DNA of 34,112 bases from Bdellovibrionales bacterium. GTDB taxonomy: Bacteria > Bdellovibrionota > Bdellovibrionia > Bdellovibrionales > JAGQZY01. The notes under the pieces were generated by a model. The model made no database searches. It was not told where the DNA came from and saw nothing but the letters and a program-made list of their open reading frames with translations. The first letter of the stretch is position 1, and each line of letters begins with the position of its first letter. The stretch lies in contig JAGQZY010000024.1 in assembly GCA_020435205.1 (NCBI GenBank), forward strand, positions 1-34,112, in the 5' to 3' direction. The position numbers and the translations under genes are program-made. This document shows, in pieces, positions 1 to 8,605 of the stretch.

Positions 1-177
1 TCCCGTGGAACTGGCAATAGCAAAGGCTTTGGGGACTTGTCCAAGTTTGGCCCCACTTGTTACTTACAAACTGTGTCCAGCTGTCCACGGGTCTCTATTG
101 GCCCCTTGGAGTGAGCTCCTTGGAATAGTTATTATCATAGGTAGAGGGGCCCATAAGTATTTAAATTTGGGGGGATA

Positions 178-2793
178 TCACTGCGAACCAGACTCTTCGT
201 CGGGTAGAAACTCAGGGGGGGGGCCAGGAATGATGAGGATTTTGCGAAAAAGGACCGAGGAGCCTCCAGCCTGGTAGTGGCCTTCCTGCACAGACTCGAC
301 AAACTCCCTTTGAATCAGATCATGCTCCCTGTGCGTGAGCCGAAGACCCTTTTGCCGTCCAATGATCAACTGCACTTCGCCCTCTCCAACAACTCTCGTG
401 TTCATATCAAGGCCAAACGTTAGGCGGTTGAGTTTAGCCTCACTCAGCTTCCCAGTGAGCCTTTTGCGGAGTTCTTTTTCGATGGCCTCGCCATGGGTGG
501 CAATCACCATCTGATGCGCCTTATCCACTCCTGGACCAACAAAAGACATGCGCACTCGTCGAGTGTCGGGATGGGAGGCAATGCGATTCAACAACACTTC
601 CTTTTCGCGATAACTTAAGGGTTTCTCTAGAGCTTTGACACAATCATCGCCGGTGCAAACTACATTGCCCTCAGCTAATTTTTGAAAGGCCTCTTTTCGC
701 TTGGTAAAGGTTTTGGTGACATTTTGTTCGCCAACTCGTGATAAGCGCACGGCTTGATCTAAATCTCTCTTGGAGTTGGCCAAGGCTTTTGCGGTCGCTT
801 GTAAGTTGGCTGCACCCATCCCAAGAAAATCAGCACTAAGGCCTCCTTCGGGAGAATCGAGACTCGGCAGCTCTCTTTTTGCAACGAGTATAGTGGGCGA
901 AAATTCATCAACACCATAAGCATAGTTTAAAAGGGCTCTTGCCTCTTCCTCTGAAAATGGTTTGCCATACTTATCTGTCATGGCTTGAGCGAGGCTTTGT
1001 GGAGACTTATTTTTCCTTACGAGCTCAAAGGCATCTTCCCTGGGGATCCACTGGCCATTGGCTTCTTTAGTCATAAGACTTCGTAACTTTTTTGAATGGC
1101 TGAGAGAAATTCTTGCCTCGTCGATAAGGGCGAGCTTGCTTTCGAGCTCTCCTTTGACTCGTCGAGTGTTGTAGTCAAGAACGCCGACTTGGTCTTTGAA
1201 CTGTCGAGCTTTGCGTGCAGCAAGGCTAGCCTCGTCGACATTTTCCCCAAAACCCCCACGAAACCATGTGTCTTGAGGTCCAAGCTTTTCTACTTCGACC
1301 TTGCTGGCTTTCATTTTGTCAGAAAATCGAGCATTCGCTCTTCTGAAGGCTTCGTTGATATCAGTGCGCAATTGATCGTTGACGGTCTTATCAAACGCTT
1401 TCGGAGCTTCAATCGCAATTTTAATGGATTTAAAATCGCTATAGGCGTGGAACTGAAAACCAGGGTATTTTTCCTTTAAAGTATCAATTTCCGAAAGAAG
1501 AGCTTTCTTATGATAATTTGTGAGTGCTGTCACCAGCTCTTTATCATCGGTAATCGTGTTCAATTCTTTGAGAGCAGCATTTTCTGCATCAAAATATCTA
1601 AATTTTGGATGGCTTCCTTTTTTGGCAAGATTAATGAATGCTTGGTTTTTCGCTTCGCTAACATAAACAATACTGGCGTAGTCATCCACAAGTTTTTTGT
1701 GGCCCGGGTGACTAAAAAAAGCTTTCGATTTTGATACGGCTTTTGGCAAAGGTCGATGGGGTTTTTTTCCGAGTAGAGCGCTAAACTTTCGAGAAATCTG
1801 CTTAACAGCGATTCCTGGTGTTGGGACAATATCCGAACAAATATCGACGATAAAATTATTAAAATCCTCAGGGGCTAAACAAATTCTTGCTGTAGCGATC
1901 GCTGTTGGTAGATCACGAAATCCTTGCGCAGTCCGAGCAAACCAGTTTTCAATGCCACCATATAGCTCTTTTGTTTTCTTTTGAAGGTAGTTAGCAGAGA
2001 TACTGGCCAACTCAGCGAGAGATTTCTTATTTATTGGAGGTAAATCTTTAGCGGGAACCAATTGAAGTATAGAAATGCAATGACGATTTTCCGATTCAAT
2101 TTTTTTATAAACTAAATCATAAACTTCTAGAGAAGATTTGTTTGGATAAATAGGGTAGGTGTTGCGCACCACCCTCAAGTGGAGTCTTCGACACTCTGAT
2201 TTCATCCTTTGTAAGTCGCTAAAAGCTTTACGATAGATGGTATTAAAACTGAGATCTTTTATTTCGCGGTCAACCTGTTCATTAGGGATTTGATAATGTC
2301 CTTGTTTATCATGGGCATAATAGCGAACGAAGTTTCTTGCCAAAGAGCGGCGACATTCTATGGACTGTGAACACTGGAGGCGAAACTCTTCTTGTTTTTT
2401 TGCGGATTGGCGAGCCTTTGCAATTTGGTCCCATATTGCAGCGCCAATGGCTACGGGAAAGTCCCAAAAGGCCTTCTTTGCGGCAACACCTAAGCATTTT
2501 GGGGTTTGCGTGGTTGCTCTTTGAAAAATATCTGAGGCCATTGAGAATTCTTGGTCACGTAGCTGTTCTTTTTCAAAAGCCGTCGTACAATTTTTTTGAA
2601 AATAGGAAGCAAGTCTTTCCCCATCGGGACCAGCTTGCTCTTTGCAGTAGGATTGGCAGCCTTCAATCCAACGACCAACATATTCAGAATCTTCATGAGG
2701 TGTATCTCCATGAGTGGTTTCAGCCAGAATGGGGCCGGCCAAAGACAGGCTTAAAAGGAATATGGAAAGTATGGAAAGGACCCCTTGCTGCAT
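178..2793 (-). CDS. Large exported protein of unknown function (871 aa)
   Basis: I do not recognise the family. The ATG at 2793 was chosen because it opens directly into a Sec signal peptide (a long run of L, S, I and F ending at GPILA, about residue 24); an upstream in-frame TTG at 2832 would add 13 residues in front of it. The mature protein begins with an acidic stretch and is rich in charged, apparently helical segments with scattered cysteines in the first 300 residues, which fits an oxidising periplasmic or extracellular setting. Two stretches in the first third (FWDFPVAIGAAIWDQ and FRDLPTAIATAR) look alike and may mark a duplicated module. No membrane helix is obvious after the signal peptide. 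The last codons contain a C9 run. It is divergent from the iron-type ABC operon. No convincing Shine-Dalgarno precedes the ATG. The reading frame is secure, the function is unknown. Confidence 0.8.
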   Translation of the reverse strand: MQQGVLSILSIFLLSLSLAGPILAETTHGDTPHEDSEYVGRWIEGCQSYCKEQAGPDGERLASYFQKNCTTAFEKEQLRDQEFSMASDIFQRATTQTPKCLGVAAKKAFWDFPVAIGAAIWDQIAKARQSAKKQEEFRLQCSQSIECRRSLARNFVRYYAHDKQGHYQIPNEQVDREIKDLSFNTIYRKAFSDLQRMKSECRRLHLRVVRNTYPIYPNKSSLEVYDLVYKKIESENRHCISILQLVPAKDLPPINKKSLAELASISANYLQKKTKELYGGIENWFARTAQGFRDLPTAIATARICLAPEDFNNFIVDICSDIVPTPGIAVKQISRKFSALLGKKPHRPLPKAVSKSKAFFSHPGHKKLVDDYASIVYVSEAKNQAFINLAKKGSHPKFRYFDAENAALKELNTITDDKELVTALTNYHKKALLSEIDTLKEKYPGFQFHAYSDFKSIKIAIEAPKAFDKTVNDQLRTDINEAFRRANARFSDKMKASKVEVEKLGPQDTWFRGGFGENVDEASLAARKARQFKDQVGVLDYNTRRVKGELESKLALIDEARISLSHSKKLRSLMTKEANGQWIPREDAFELVRKNKSPQSLAQAMTDKYGKPFSEEEARALLNYAYGVDEFSPTILVAKRELPSLDSPEGGLSADFLGMGAANLQATAKALANSKRDLDQAVRLSRVGEQNVTKTFTKRKEAFQKLAEGNVVCTGDDCVKALEKPLSYREKEVLLNRIASHPDTRRVRMSFVGPGVDKAHQMVIATHGEAIEKELRKRLTGKLSEAKLNRLTFGLDMNTRVVGEGEVQLIIGRQKGLRLTHREHDLIQREFVESVQEGHYQAGGSSVLFRKILIIPGPPPEFLPDEESGSQ
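215..223. repeat. G9/C9 homopolymer near the 3' end of the large exported gene
   Basis: Nine consecutive G on the plus strand, read as C9 in the gene, 11 codons before its stop. One extra C would end the protein at once at a TGA. One C fewer would replace the tail by 26 other residues ending at a TGA beyond the present stop. Such runs are prone to length change during replication. Confidence 0.8.
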
Positions 2794-2863
2794 AACTATA
2801 TTATCGGAAAAACCCGTCCCATCTTGAGACAATACTTAAATGCCTGAAAATAATGAGTTTTTT

Positions 2864-2894
2864 TTGACACTCAAGTCTGCGCCCCCGCTAGACA
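2864..2894 (+). promoter_or_regulatory. Candidate promoter of the ferric-type ABC operon
   Basis: A perfect -35 hexamer TTGACA lies at 2864-2869. The best -10 match, TAGACA at 2889-2894, follows after 19 bases, which is longer than the usual 16-18. It lies about 50 bases upstream of the GTG start of the binding-protein gene. The -35 is convincing, the -10 less so. Confidence 0.5.
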
Positions 2895-2903
2895 ACCGTC
2901 TAG
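2888..2903. promoter_or_regulatory. Perfect 16-bp palindrome overlapping the candidate -10, possible operator
   Basis: CTAGAC at 2888-2893 and GTCTAG at 2898-2903 are perfect inverted arms separated by AACC. The element covers the candidate -10 box of the ABC importer operon, where a bound repressor would block transcription. It does not resemble the AT-rich Fur consensus. Operator function is inference. Confidence 0.45.
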
Positions 2904-2941
2904 GCCTCCTTTACTGTGTGGACTCTTTGTGTGGGGATTGA

Positions 2942-3928
2942 GTGCTTCGTTATTTAGTCATTTTATTTTTTATTTTTTCAGGGTGTAAGAAAGAGGATCC
3001 CAATGCGGTTTGGATTTACACCTCTCTTTATAAAGACACCATTGCCGATATTAAGCCGAAACTAGAAAAAGAGTTTCCTGAACTCAAATTTTATTTTTTC
3101 CAAGCAGGGTCTGAAGAGATTGCTGCCAAAGTGAATGCGGAAACTTTGGCCGGTGGGAGTATGGCCGATATTTTGATCTCGTCGGATCGCTTTTGGTATG
3201 AGGAGTTAGCAACTTTTAAAAAACTTCATCCATTGAATTTCAAACGTCTCAAAGATATGCCGGAGACTCTTCGCCATCCAGACGGCCTTTATCATACCCT
3301 CAGTATTCCGGTTATGGTTATGGCCTATAATGGTGAAGTGATTTCGCCAGAGCAGGCTCCAAAAACTTTTAAAGAGATGGCTGAAGAGCGCTGGAACAAA
3401 AAGCTAAGTACGGGAAGTCCTCTGGCCTCGGGGACTAACTTCACAACAGTGGCCTTTTTATCCAAACGCTATGGTTGGGATTTTTTTGAAAAGCTTCAGC
3501 ATAATGGCACTATCAGCCAGGGTGGTAATAGTGCTGTAGTGAGGCGTATCCAGAGCTTGGAACGGCCGGTCGGCTGGGTTTTGTTAGAAAACCTTTTGCG
3601 TTTTCAAGGTAAGGATCCGCGCCTCAAAATTGTTTACCCAGCAGATGGCGTTGTTATGCAAAATAATGTTCTTGCTATCACCAAAAAGAAAAAGGGTCGC
3701 AAGAATGCAGAAAGGGTTGCTGAATGGCTTTTTTCAAAACCAGGGCAAGAGGCCATGGTGCGGTCCTATATGTATTCACCCTTTGAAGATATTGCTCCAC
3801 CCAAAGGGGCACCCCCGTTTAAAATCATAAAGGAAAAAGCTTTTCCTTGGAGCCCTGACTTTGTGAATTATGTGGTGGAAAACCGCGAAACCATCAAAGA
3901 AAAGTTTACGGAGATTATGTTTAACTGA
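2942..3928 (+). CDS. Ferric iron-type ABC transporter substrate-binding lipoprotein
   Basis: Predicted periplasmic binding protein that captures the substrate, probably ferric iron, for the permease encoded next. The GTG start gives a short signal ending in the lipobox-like FSGC, so Cys15 is probably lipidated and the protein membrane-tethered. The body starts VWIYTSLYKD and continues as a type 1 extracellular solute-binding protein of the AfuA/FbpA kind. The length (328 aa) is normal. A weak GGGG Shine-Dalgarno precedes the start. The TGA stop shares one base with the ATG of the permease gene, so the two are probably translationally coupled. The paired Tyr of classical FbpA is not obvious to me, so a phosphonate or other small-anion substrate is the alternative. 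Confidence 0.85.
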   Translation: MLRYLVILFFIFSGCKKEDPNAVWIYTSLYKDTIADIKPKLEKEFPELKFYFFQAGSEEIAAKVNAETLAGGSMADILISSDRFWYEELATFKKLHPLNFKRLKDMPETLRHPDGLYHTLSIPVMVMAYNGEVISPEQAPKTFKEMAEERWNKKLSTGSPLASGTNFTTVAFLSKRYGWDFFEKLQHNGTISQGGNSAVVRRIQSLERPVGWVLLENLLRFQGKDPRLKIVYPADGVVMQNNVLAITKKKKGRKNAERVAEWLFSKPGQEAMVRSYMYSPFEDIAPPKGAPPFKIIKEKAFPWSPDFVNYVVENRETIKEKFTEIMFN

Positions 3929-5598
3929 TGGAATCGGTAAAGCGAGTCTTTTTTTCACAAAAATTCATATTGGGCTCCGCCCTTCTGATTCTATTTGGGC
4001 TTTGTGTGTATCCCTTTGCCATATTGTTCTACACGGTGCTTTTTCCTAAAGAAGAATTTTCTTTGGAATTCTTATCAGCTGTTTTAAGTCACAAGTCAGC
4101 ATTGCGGGCCCTGAAAAATACAGTACTGACTAGTTTTGCGATTGCGACTTTGAGTGGGATCATCGCGATCCCCTTGGCTTGGCTTGTCACTCGGACCAAT
4201 TTACCATGGGCGTCGCGTTTTCGTTCATGGTTTTGTCTACCCTATGCCATTCCACCTTATATTGGTGCCATTGCCTGGATCTATCTAGCCAATCCCACTA
4301 CGGGGTATATCAATCAAATTTTTGGTGAAGGCTTTGTGAATATTTATTCCTATGGTGGGCTCATTTGGGTGCAAACCACCTTTCTATACACCTTCATTTT
4401 ACTTGCGGCCCTATCGGCCCTCGATAAAATGGATCCATCCCTTGAGGAGGCGGCAAGGCTTTCGGGCGCTGGTCCTTTTCGAGTTTTTAAAGATATCACT
4501 TTGCCCTTGATTCAACCGGCTCTGTGGAGTGGTGGCCTTTTAGTGGGTTTAGCCTCGGCGGCAAGCTTTGGTGTACCAGCCCTTATTGGAAGTCCTGCGC
4601 GAATTTTTTTAATGACCACTCAAATTTATACCTTTCAAAAAATGGGCTCCATGTCGGGGATATTTAAAGCGGGGGCTCTATCCATCTTATTATTGCTCGT
4701 TGCCTTAGCGCTTTTATTATTGAGCCAAAAAATTACTTCTAAAAAACGCTATCAAATTGTATCCGGTAAAACAGCTCGGCCGTCGTTGATTGATTTGGGG
4801 CCGTGGAAACTGCCATCAGTTTCTGTTCTTTTTGTCCTACTTTTTATTTTGTTTTTAATGCCTTTGGGTTCCATCATTTTGACTTCCCTCAGTGAAGTGC
4901 AAGGAAGCTTTGGCTCTTTAGGCTTTGCTAACTACCATCGCGTTCTTTTTGAAATGAGCGAAACTGGCAGGGCATTGTGGAACTCCTTCTCATTGGGCAT
5001 TTTGTCCGCCACCGCAGCTACGGCACTAGCGATTTTATTAGCCTACATGGGGCAAAAAACAAAAATTCCCGGGCGAGCTTGGCTCGATATTTTAGCTTCC
5101 TTGCCTTACTCTATTCCAGGAACTGTAGTGGCGCTTGCACTGATTCTTGCTTTTAGTGCTGGCTTTTTTGGTATTGGTCCTTCGCTTTATAATACTCTGG
5201 CGATGTTGTGGCTTGCCTACATGGTGAAATATCTAAGTCTTGCTATGAAGACGATTGGTGATGGTTACGGACAAATTGATGATAGCCTTGCCGAAGCGGC
5301 AAGAGTCGCTGGTGCGTCTTGGGCCGAAAGTTTAAAAAGCATTTGGCTCCCTTTGATGAAGCCGTCCATTGTAGCCGCTTGGTTTTTGATTTTTATGCCG
5401 GCTTTTAGTGAGCTAACCATGACCATCTTGTTGGCGGGGCCGGGGACTGAGACCTTGGGGACATTGATTTTTCAATTGCAAGAGTATGCCGACGCCAGTG
5501 GCGGTGGGTCGGCTGTACTGGCCGTGATCGTAGTTTTAAGCGTGCTGATTACGAACACGCTTGTGAAGATTTTTTCTAAAGGGAAGTATGGTTTATGA
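3928..5598 (+). CDS. Iron-type ABC transporter permease, two fused permease domains
   Basis: Inner-membrane channel of the importer. At 556 aa it carries two binding-protein-dependent permease domains in one chain, as in FbpB/AfuB/ThiP-type proteins, with about twelve hydrophobic segments. Each half has an EAA loop that docks on the ATPase: EEAARLSGAG in the first half (about residues 171-180) and AEAARVAGAS in the second (about residues 455-464). One gene therefore supplies both membrane halves. The start ATG overlaps the stop of the binding-protein gene by one base, and the TGA stop overlaps the start of the ATPase gene (ATGA). The fusion is usual for this subfamily. Substrate is inferred from the subfamily, not seen. 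Confidence 0.9.
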   Translation: MESVKRVFFSQKFILGSALLILFGLCVYPFAILFYTVLFPKEEFSLEFLSAVLSHKSALRALKNTVLTSFAIATLSGIIAIPLAWLVTRTNLPWASRFRSWFCLPYAIPPYIGAIAWIYLANPTTGYINQIFGEGFVNIYSYGGLIWVQTTFLYTFILLAALSALDKMDPSLEEAARLSGAGPFRVFKDITLPLIQPALWSGGLLVGLASAASFGVPALIGSPARIFLMTTQIYTFQKMGSMSGIFKAGALSILLLLVALALLLLSQKITSKKRYQIVSGKTARPSLIDLGPWKLPSVSVLFVLLFILFLMPLGSIILTSLSEVQGSFGSLGFANYHRVLFEMSETGRALWNSFSLGILSATAATALAILLAYMGQKTKIPGRAWLDILASLPYSIPGTVVALALILAFSAGFFGIGPSLYNTLAMLWLAYMVKYLSLAMKTIGDGYGQIDDSLAEAARVAGASWAESLKSIWLPLMKPSIVAAWFLIFMPAFSELTMTILLAGPGTETLGTLIFQLQEYADASGGGSAVLAVIVVLSVLITNTLVKIFSKGKYGL

Positions 5599-6320
5599 GT
5601 AAAGTCATTTTTAAAAATGTAAGAAAATCCTTTGGCGAAACCGACGTCATCAAAGGGTTTGATTTCACTATCGAAGATGGGGAGTTTATTGCTTTTTTAG
5701 GACCTTCGGGTTGTGGCAAAACCACCTGTTTAAGAATGGTAGCTGGCCTAGAGAAAAACACCAGTGGTGAAATTTATATTGGTGATCGCAAGGTTTCAGC
5801 GCCAGAAGAGGGGCTCTTTGTGGCGCCAGAAAAACGCAACATCGGTATGGTTTTCCAATCCTATGCAGTTTGGCCGCATATGAATGTTTTTGACAACGTG
5901 GCCTACCCCTTAAAAGTGGCTAAGGTTTCAAAAGATGAGATTACAAAGCGTGTGGAAAAGGTTTTGGAAACTGTTGAATTAAAGGGGCTAGAAAAGCGTA
6001 TGCCTAACCAGCTCAGCGGTGGCCAACAGCAACGGGTGGCCTTAGCTCGTGGGCTTGTTGCTGAGCCAGACGTGCTTTTGTTGGATGAACCCCTGTCGAA
6101 TTTGGATGCAAAACTGCGTGAAAAAATGCGCAAAGATATTCGCCGCATTCAAAAAGAAATGGGCATTACTGTGATTTATGTCACTCATGATCAGGTCGAA
6201 GCTATGGAAATGAGTGATCGCATGGTGATCCTCAATCGAGGCGTTGTAGAGCAGTCGGGGAAGCCAAAAGAGGTGAAGCAAAGTCCACGAACAGCCTTCG
6301 TACAAGACTTCCTATCTTAA
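5595..6320 (+). CDS. ABC transporter ATPase subunit, short form without C-terminal regulatory domain
   Basis: Cytoplasmic ATPase that powers the importer. All nucleotide-binding motifs are intact: Walker A GPSGCGKT (residues 36-43), Q-loop in VFQSYAVWPH, signature LSGGQQQR (about 139-146), Walker B DVLLLDEP with D-loop SNLDAK, and the switch histidine in THDQ. The protein is 241 aa and ends soon after the switch region. FbpC/PotA-type ATPases are usually about 340-370 aa with a C-terminal TOBE domain, so that domain is missing here. The ATG overlaps the permease stop as ATGA. A terminator hairpin follows 40 bases after the stop. Confidence 0.93.
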   Translation: MSKVIFKNVRKSFGETDVIKGFDFTIEDGEFIAFLGPSGCGKTTCLRMVAGLEKNTSGEIYIGDRKVSAPEEGLFVAPEKRNIGMVFQSYAVWPHMNVFDNVAYPLKVAKVSKDEITKRVEKVLETVELKGLEKRMPNQLSGGQQQRVALARGLVAEPDVLLLDEPLSNLDAKLREKMRKDIRRIQKEMGITVIYVTHDQVEAMEMSDRMVILNRGVVEQSGKPKEVKQSPRTAFVQDFLS

Positions 6321-6359
6321 AAAAGTGCCAGGTTCTTTTTCAGAGGCGCACGATAGCCT

Positions 6360-6384
6360 GGGACGTTTTTCACGTCCCCTTTTT
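6360..6384 (+). terminator. Rho-independent terminator of the ABC importer operon
   Basis: GGGACG at 6360-6365 pairs with CGTCCC at 6373-6378 and is followed by C and TTTTT to 6384. It lies between the convergent ATPase and PilZ genes. Read on the minus strand there is no T run, so it serves the plus strand. Confidence 0.85.
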
Positions 6385-6386
6385 GG

Positions 6387-6770
6387 TCAATGCAGTTCGC
6401 CGGGACCAGGAAGAAGATCACACAAACACTCGCGCCAGTACTCTGGGGCATCGGACGTGTAATCAATTCCAATTTCAAACTTGTGATCGCCGCAGTATTT
6501 GCTGCGTACAATGATCCCAGTGATATCTAAGTCCATAGCTGGAATAAATATGGAAACCTCAAGGCCTTCTATAGAGTCCAAAGTCAAAGTGTCTTTAAGC
6601 TTGGGATCACAAAGGTCTTTGCGAAAAATCTCCAAACGAAAGCCACTAGCTGAAGCTTCAACCATATATCCGTCGTCGGCAATGGGGGTTAAGGTACCAA
6701 TGGATATCAATCCTTGAATATGAAGGGGGTCGATATTTTTTCTATCAAAGTATCTCTTCTCCGCACTCAT
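6387..6770 (-). CDS. PilZ-domain-like protein (127 aa)
   Basis: Small cytoplasmic protein with the two hallmarks of PilZ domains, which bind cyclic di-GMP: an RxxxR-type motif (R6 to R10 in RYFDR) and, about 30 residues later, ExSxxG (E38, S40, G43), a variant of the consensus D/NxSxxG in which the first position is Glu. The following strands (FRLEI, LEVSIFI, FEIGIDYT) fit the beta-barrel. PilZ proteins act as second-messenger receptors for motility, adhesion or secretion; the target of this one is not shown. GGGAGT sits well placed upstream of the ATG. Because the first position of the second motif is not D/N, weak or altered ligand binding is possible. Confidence 0.72.
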   Translation of the reverse strand: MSAEKRYFDRKNIDPLHIQGLISIGTLTPIADDGYMVEASASGFRLEIFRKDLCDPKLKDTLTLDSIEGLEVSIFIPAMDLDITGIIVRSKYCGDHKFEIGIDYTSDAPEYWRECLCDLLPGPGELH

Positions 6771-6992
6771 AAATACTCCCTAAGTGCTGCTGAAAATATG
6801 GCCATATTTACAATGCAGTCGTTGTTGTTATCATTCCTCTTAATACTTTTGTCGGTACTTCCGGCCAAAAGTTTAGGATAAAATGCACATGGGAATGTAA
6901 GTCCGCGATCTATCCAGCAATATTCCAGTGCCGCTTAGATTTTGACCATTAATTTTGATATTAAATTGAAACTCTTTTGAACCAAGTGACAT
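6767..6992 (-). pseudogene. Possible frameshifted small gene between nadA and the PilZ gene
   Basis: The gap is covered by two overlapping open frames on the minus strand. The first runs from ATG at 6992 to TAA at 6873 (39 aa) and includes NLSGTGILL, which matches the PilZ pattern NxSxxG. The second is open from 6934 to a TGA at 6769-6767 that overlaps the ATG of the PilZ gene as ATGA. A single one-base shift within 6934-6873 would join them into a protein of roughly 73 aa coupled to the PilZ gene. It may be a decayed gene, a real frameshift, or chance. No clear RxxxR precedes the motif. Confidence 0.3.
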
Positions 6993-7033
6993 TGAAGTCG
7001 TCTCAATCTGTGACGCCCCTCTAGTTTTAGAGT

Positions 7034-8002
7034 CTATCCCTCAAACCAGGTTGGCCATATCACTGGCTTGCCATCGGTGATGTCCATCATTCTCTGTAAC
7101 GGAAGGCGGGCCTTTTCAATAAGGTTGGGATCCACTTGCACTTCATTGCTGAGGCCACTTAAGCATTTATGGATCTTTTCAAGGCTATTGAGCTTCATAT
7201 ATGGACAGTCATTGCACTGACAGCCCCCTTCAAAAGGAGCTTGTATAAGTTTAGCTTCAGGTCTTGCTTTCTGTAGCTGATAAAAAATACCAGTTTCAGT
7301 AGCCACGATAAAAGTGTCCGTACTTTTGTTGGTTTTCACTTCATTTAAGATACCAGAGGTGGAGCCAATAAAGTCCGCATAGGCAAGCACAGCATCTTCG
7401 CACTCAGGGTGAGCTAAAACTAAAGCGCCAGGGTTTTCTTCTTTCATGGTGAAAAGCTTTTTGGCTGAAAATAAAACATGAACTTCGCACTGCCCAGGCC
7501 ACTCGATCATCTCTCGACCGGTTTTACGCTCTAAAAATCGTCCTAAGTTTTTGTCAGGGCCAAACAAAATACCGCGGTCTCTTGGAATTGAATTTATAAT
7601 TTTTTCGGCATTACTCGAAGTGCATATAGCATCGGAAACCGATTTTACCGCGGCACTCGAATTAATGTATGTAACCGCAATATGCTCAGGATATTTTTGT
7701 CGCCACTTTACAAAATCTTCATAGGGGGTGCCGCTGACTAAAGAGCAGCCAGCATTGAAATCCGGCACTAACACCGTTTTAGTGGGGCTCAAAATTTTGA
7801 CACTTTCTCCCATGAAGACCACGCCAGCAAGAACGATGACAGGGGCCTCACTTTTTTGCCCCATCTGGGCTAAAAAAAGACTATCGCCACAGTAGTCGGC
7901 GATGTCTTGAATGGCGTCCTCTTGATAGTAGTGGGCTAAAATAAGGGCATTGTGCTCTTTTTTGAGAGCCTTAATATCTTCAATGAGTTTTTGTTGAGTC
8001 AT
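7034..8002 (-). CDS. nadA: Quinolinate synthase A
   Basis: Catalyses condensation of iminoaspartate with dihydroxyacetone phosphate to quinolinate, the second step of de novo NAD synthesis, using a [4Fe-4S] cluster. The three family cysteine positions are visible: Cys86 in NAGCSL, Cys172 in WPGQCEVH and the C-terminal group CQCNDCPYMK, where Cys266 before PYM is the expected ligand. HYYQ and the repeated short motifs of the three-domain fold are present, and 322 aa is normal. The ATG directly abuts the stop of mglA with no spacer, so it is most likely the distal gene of the dnaX-ybaB-recR-mglA run. No nadB or nadC lies in the window. Confidence 0.95.
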   Translation of the reverse strand: MTQQKLIEDIKALKKEHNALILAHYYQEDAIQDIADYCGDSLFLAQMGQKSEAPVIVLAGVVFMGESVKILSPTKTVLVPDFNAGCSLVSGTPYEDFVKWRQKYPEHIAVTYINSSAAVKSVSDAICTSSNAEKIINSIPRDRGILFGPDKNLGRFLERKTGREMIEWPGQCEVHVLFSAKKLFTMKEENPGALVLAHPECEDAVLAYADFIGSTSGILNEVKTNKSTDTFIVATETGIFYQLQKARPEAKLIQAPFEGGCQCNDCPYMKLNSLEKIHKCLSGLSNEVQVDPNLIEKARLPLQRMMDITDGKPVIWPTWFEG

Positions 8003-8602
8003 TTATACCTTTCCACTTTTTAGAGCTGCAATGATGGATTTGGATAATGTCTTAAGGGACTCCATCACCCCCACTCCGTCTTCAGCCTCAGCTTCAAAAT
8101 CGGGAGCATTGAATTTATTCAGTGCAGATCTAAGCTCTGCAATTGACGCAACATTTTGTAAATCGCGTTTATTGTATTGCAAAACCAGTGGAATCTTATT
8201 GATGTCGTATCCGGAGAGCTCCAGATTTTTTTCCATATTGTTTAAAGAAATAATATTTTCGTCCATACGATCCATTTGCGAATCGGCTACAAAGATAATG
8301 CCATCGAGATTTTTTAAGATCAGGCGTCGGCTGGCATCGTAAATGACCTGCCCAGGGACCGTGTACAAATGAAAGCGCACTTTGAGCCCGCGGATTTCAC
8401 CTACATCGAGTGGCAAGAAATCAAAGAAGCGAGTGCGCTCAGGAGTTCCGGTTTCAAATTCATGCATTTGGCTAGTGCTGGGGTTGGCATCGTGAGTGGT
8501 GCGATAGACCCACTTGAGGTTGGTGGTTTTCCCACCTAAGGAGGGCCCGTAGTAAACGATCTTACAATGGAGTTCTTTGGCCTCTTGATTGATTAATGCC
8601 AT
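8003..8602 (-). CDS. mglA: MglA-type small Ras-like GTPase
   Basis: Polarity GTPase. In Myxococcus, MglA sets the leading pole for gliding, and in Bdellovibrio an MglA works with RomR in prey invasion (established for those species). Here the P-loop is GPSLGGKT (residues 19-26). The G3 motif is TVPGQ (81-85), with Thr in place of the Asp of Ras proteins, a hallmark of MglA. The base-recognition motif is NKRD (144-147). SRRLILKNLDGIIFVADSQ is also typical. Length 199 aa fits. It starts three bases after recR ends and nadA begins immediately after its stop. No MglB GAP gene is adjacent. Confidence 0.95.
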   Translation of the reverse strand: MALINQEAKELHCKIVYYGPSLGGKTTNLKWVYRTTHDANPSTSQMHEFETGTPERTRFFDFLPLDVGEIRGLKVRFHLYTVPGQVIYDASRRLILKNLDGIIFVADSQMDRMDENIISLNNMEKNLELSGYDINKIPLVLQYNKRDLQNVASIAELRSALNKFNAPDFEAEAEDGVGVMESLKTLSKSIIAALKSGKV

Positions 8603-8605
8603 TTT

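Noticed and set aside
1-177. Small frame at the window start
   Set aside because: No start with ribosome site, no protein character; most of it overlaps the end of the large exported gene on the other strand.
3040-3060. GCCGATAT as a FliA -10 box
   Set aside because: It is within the binding-protein coding region and has no TAAA element at the right distance.
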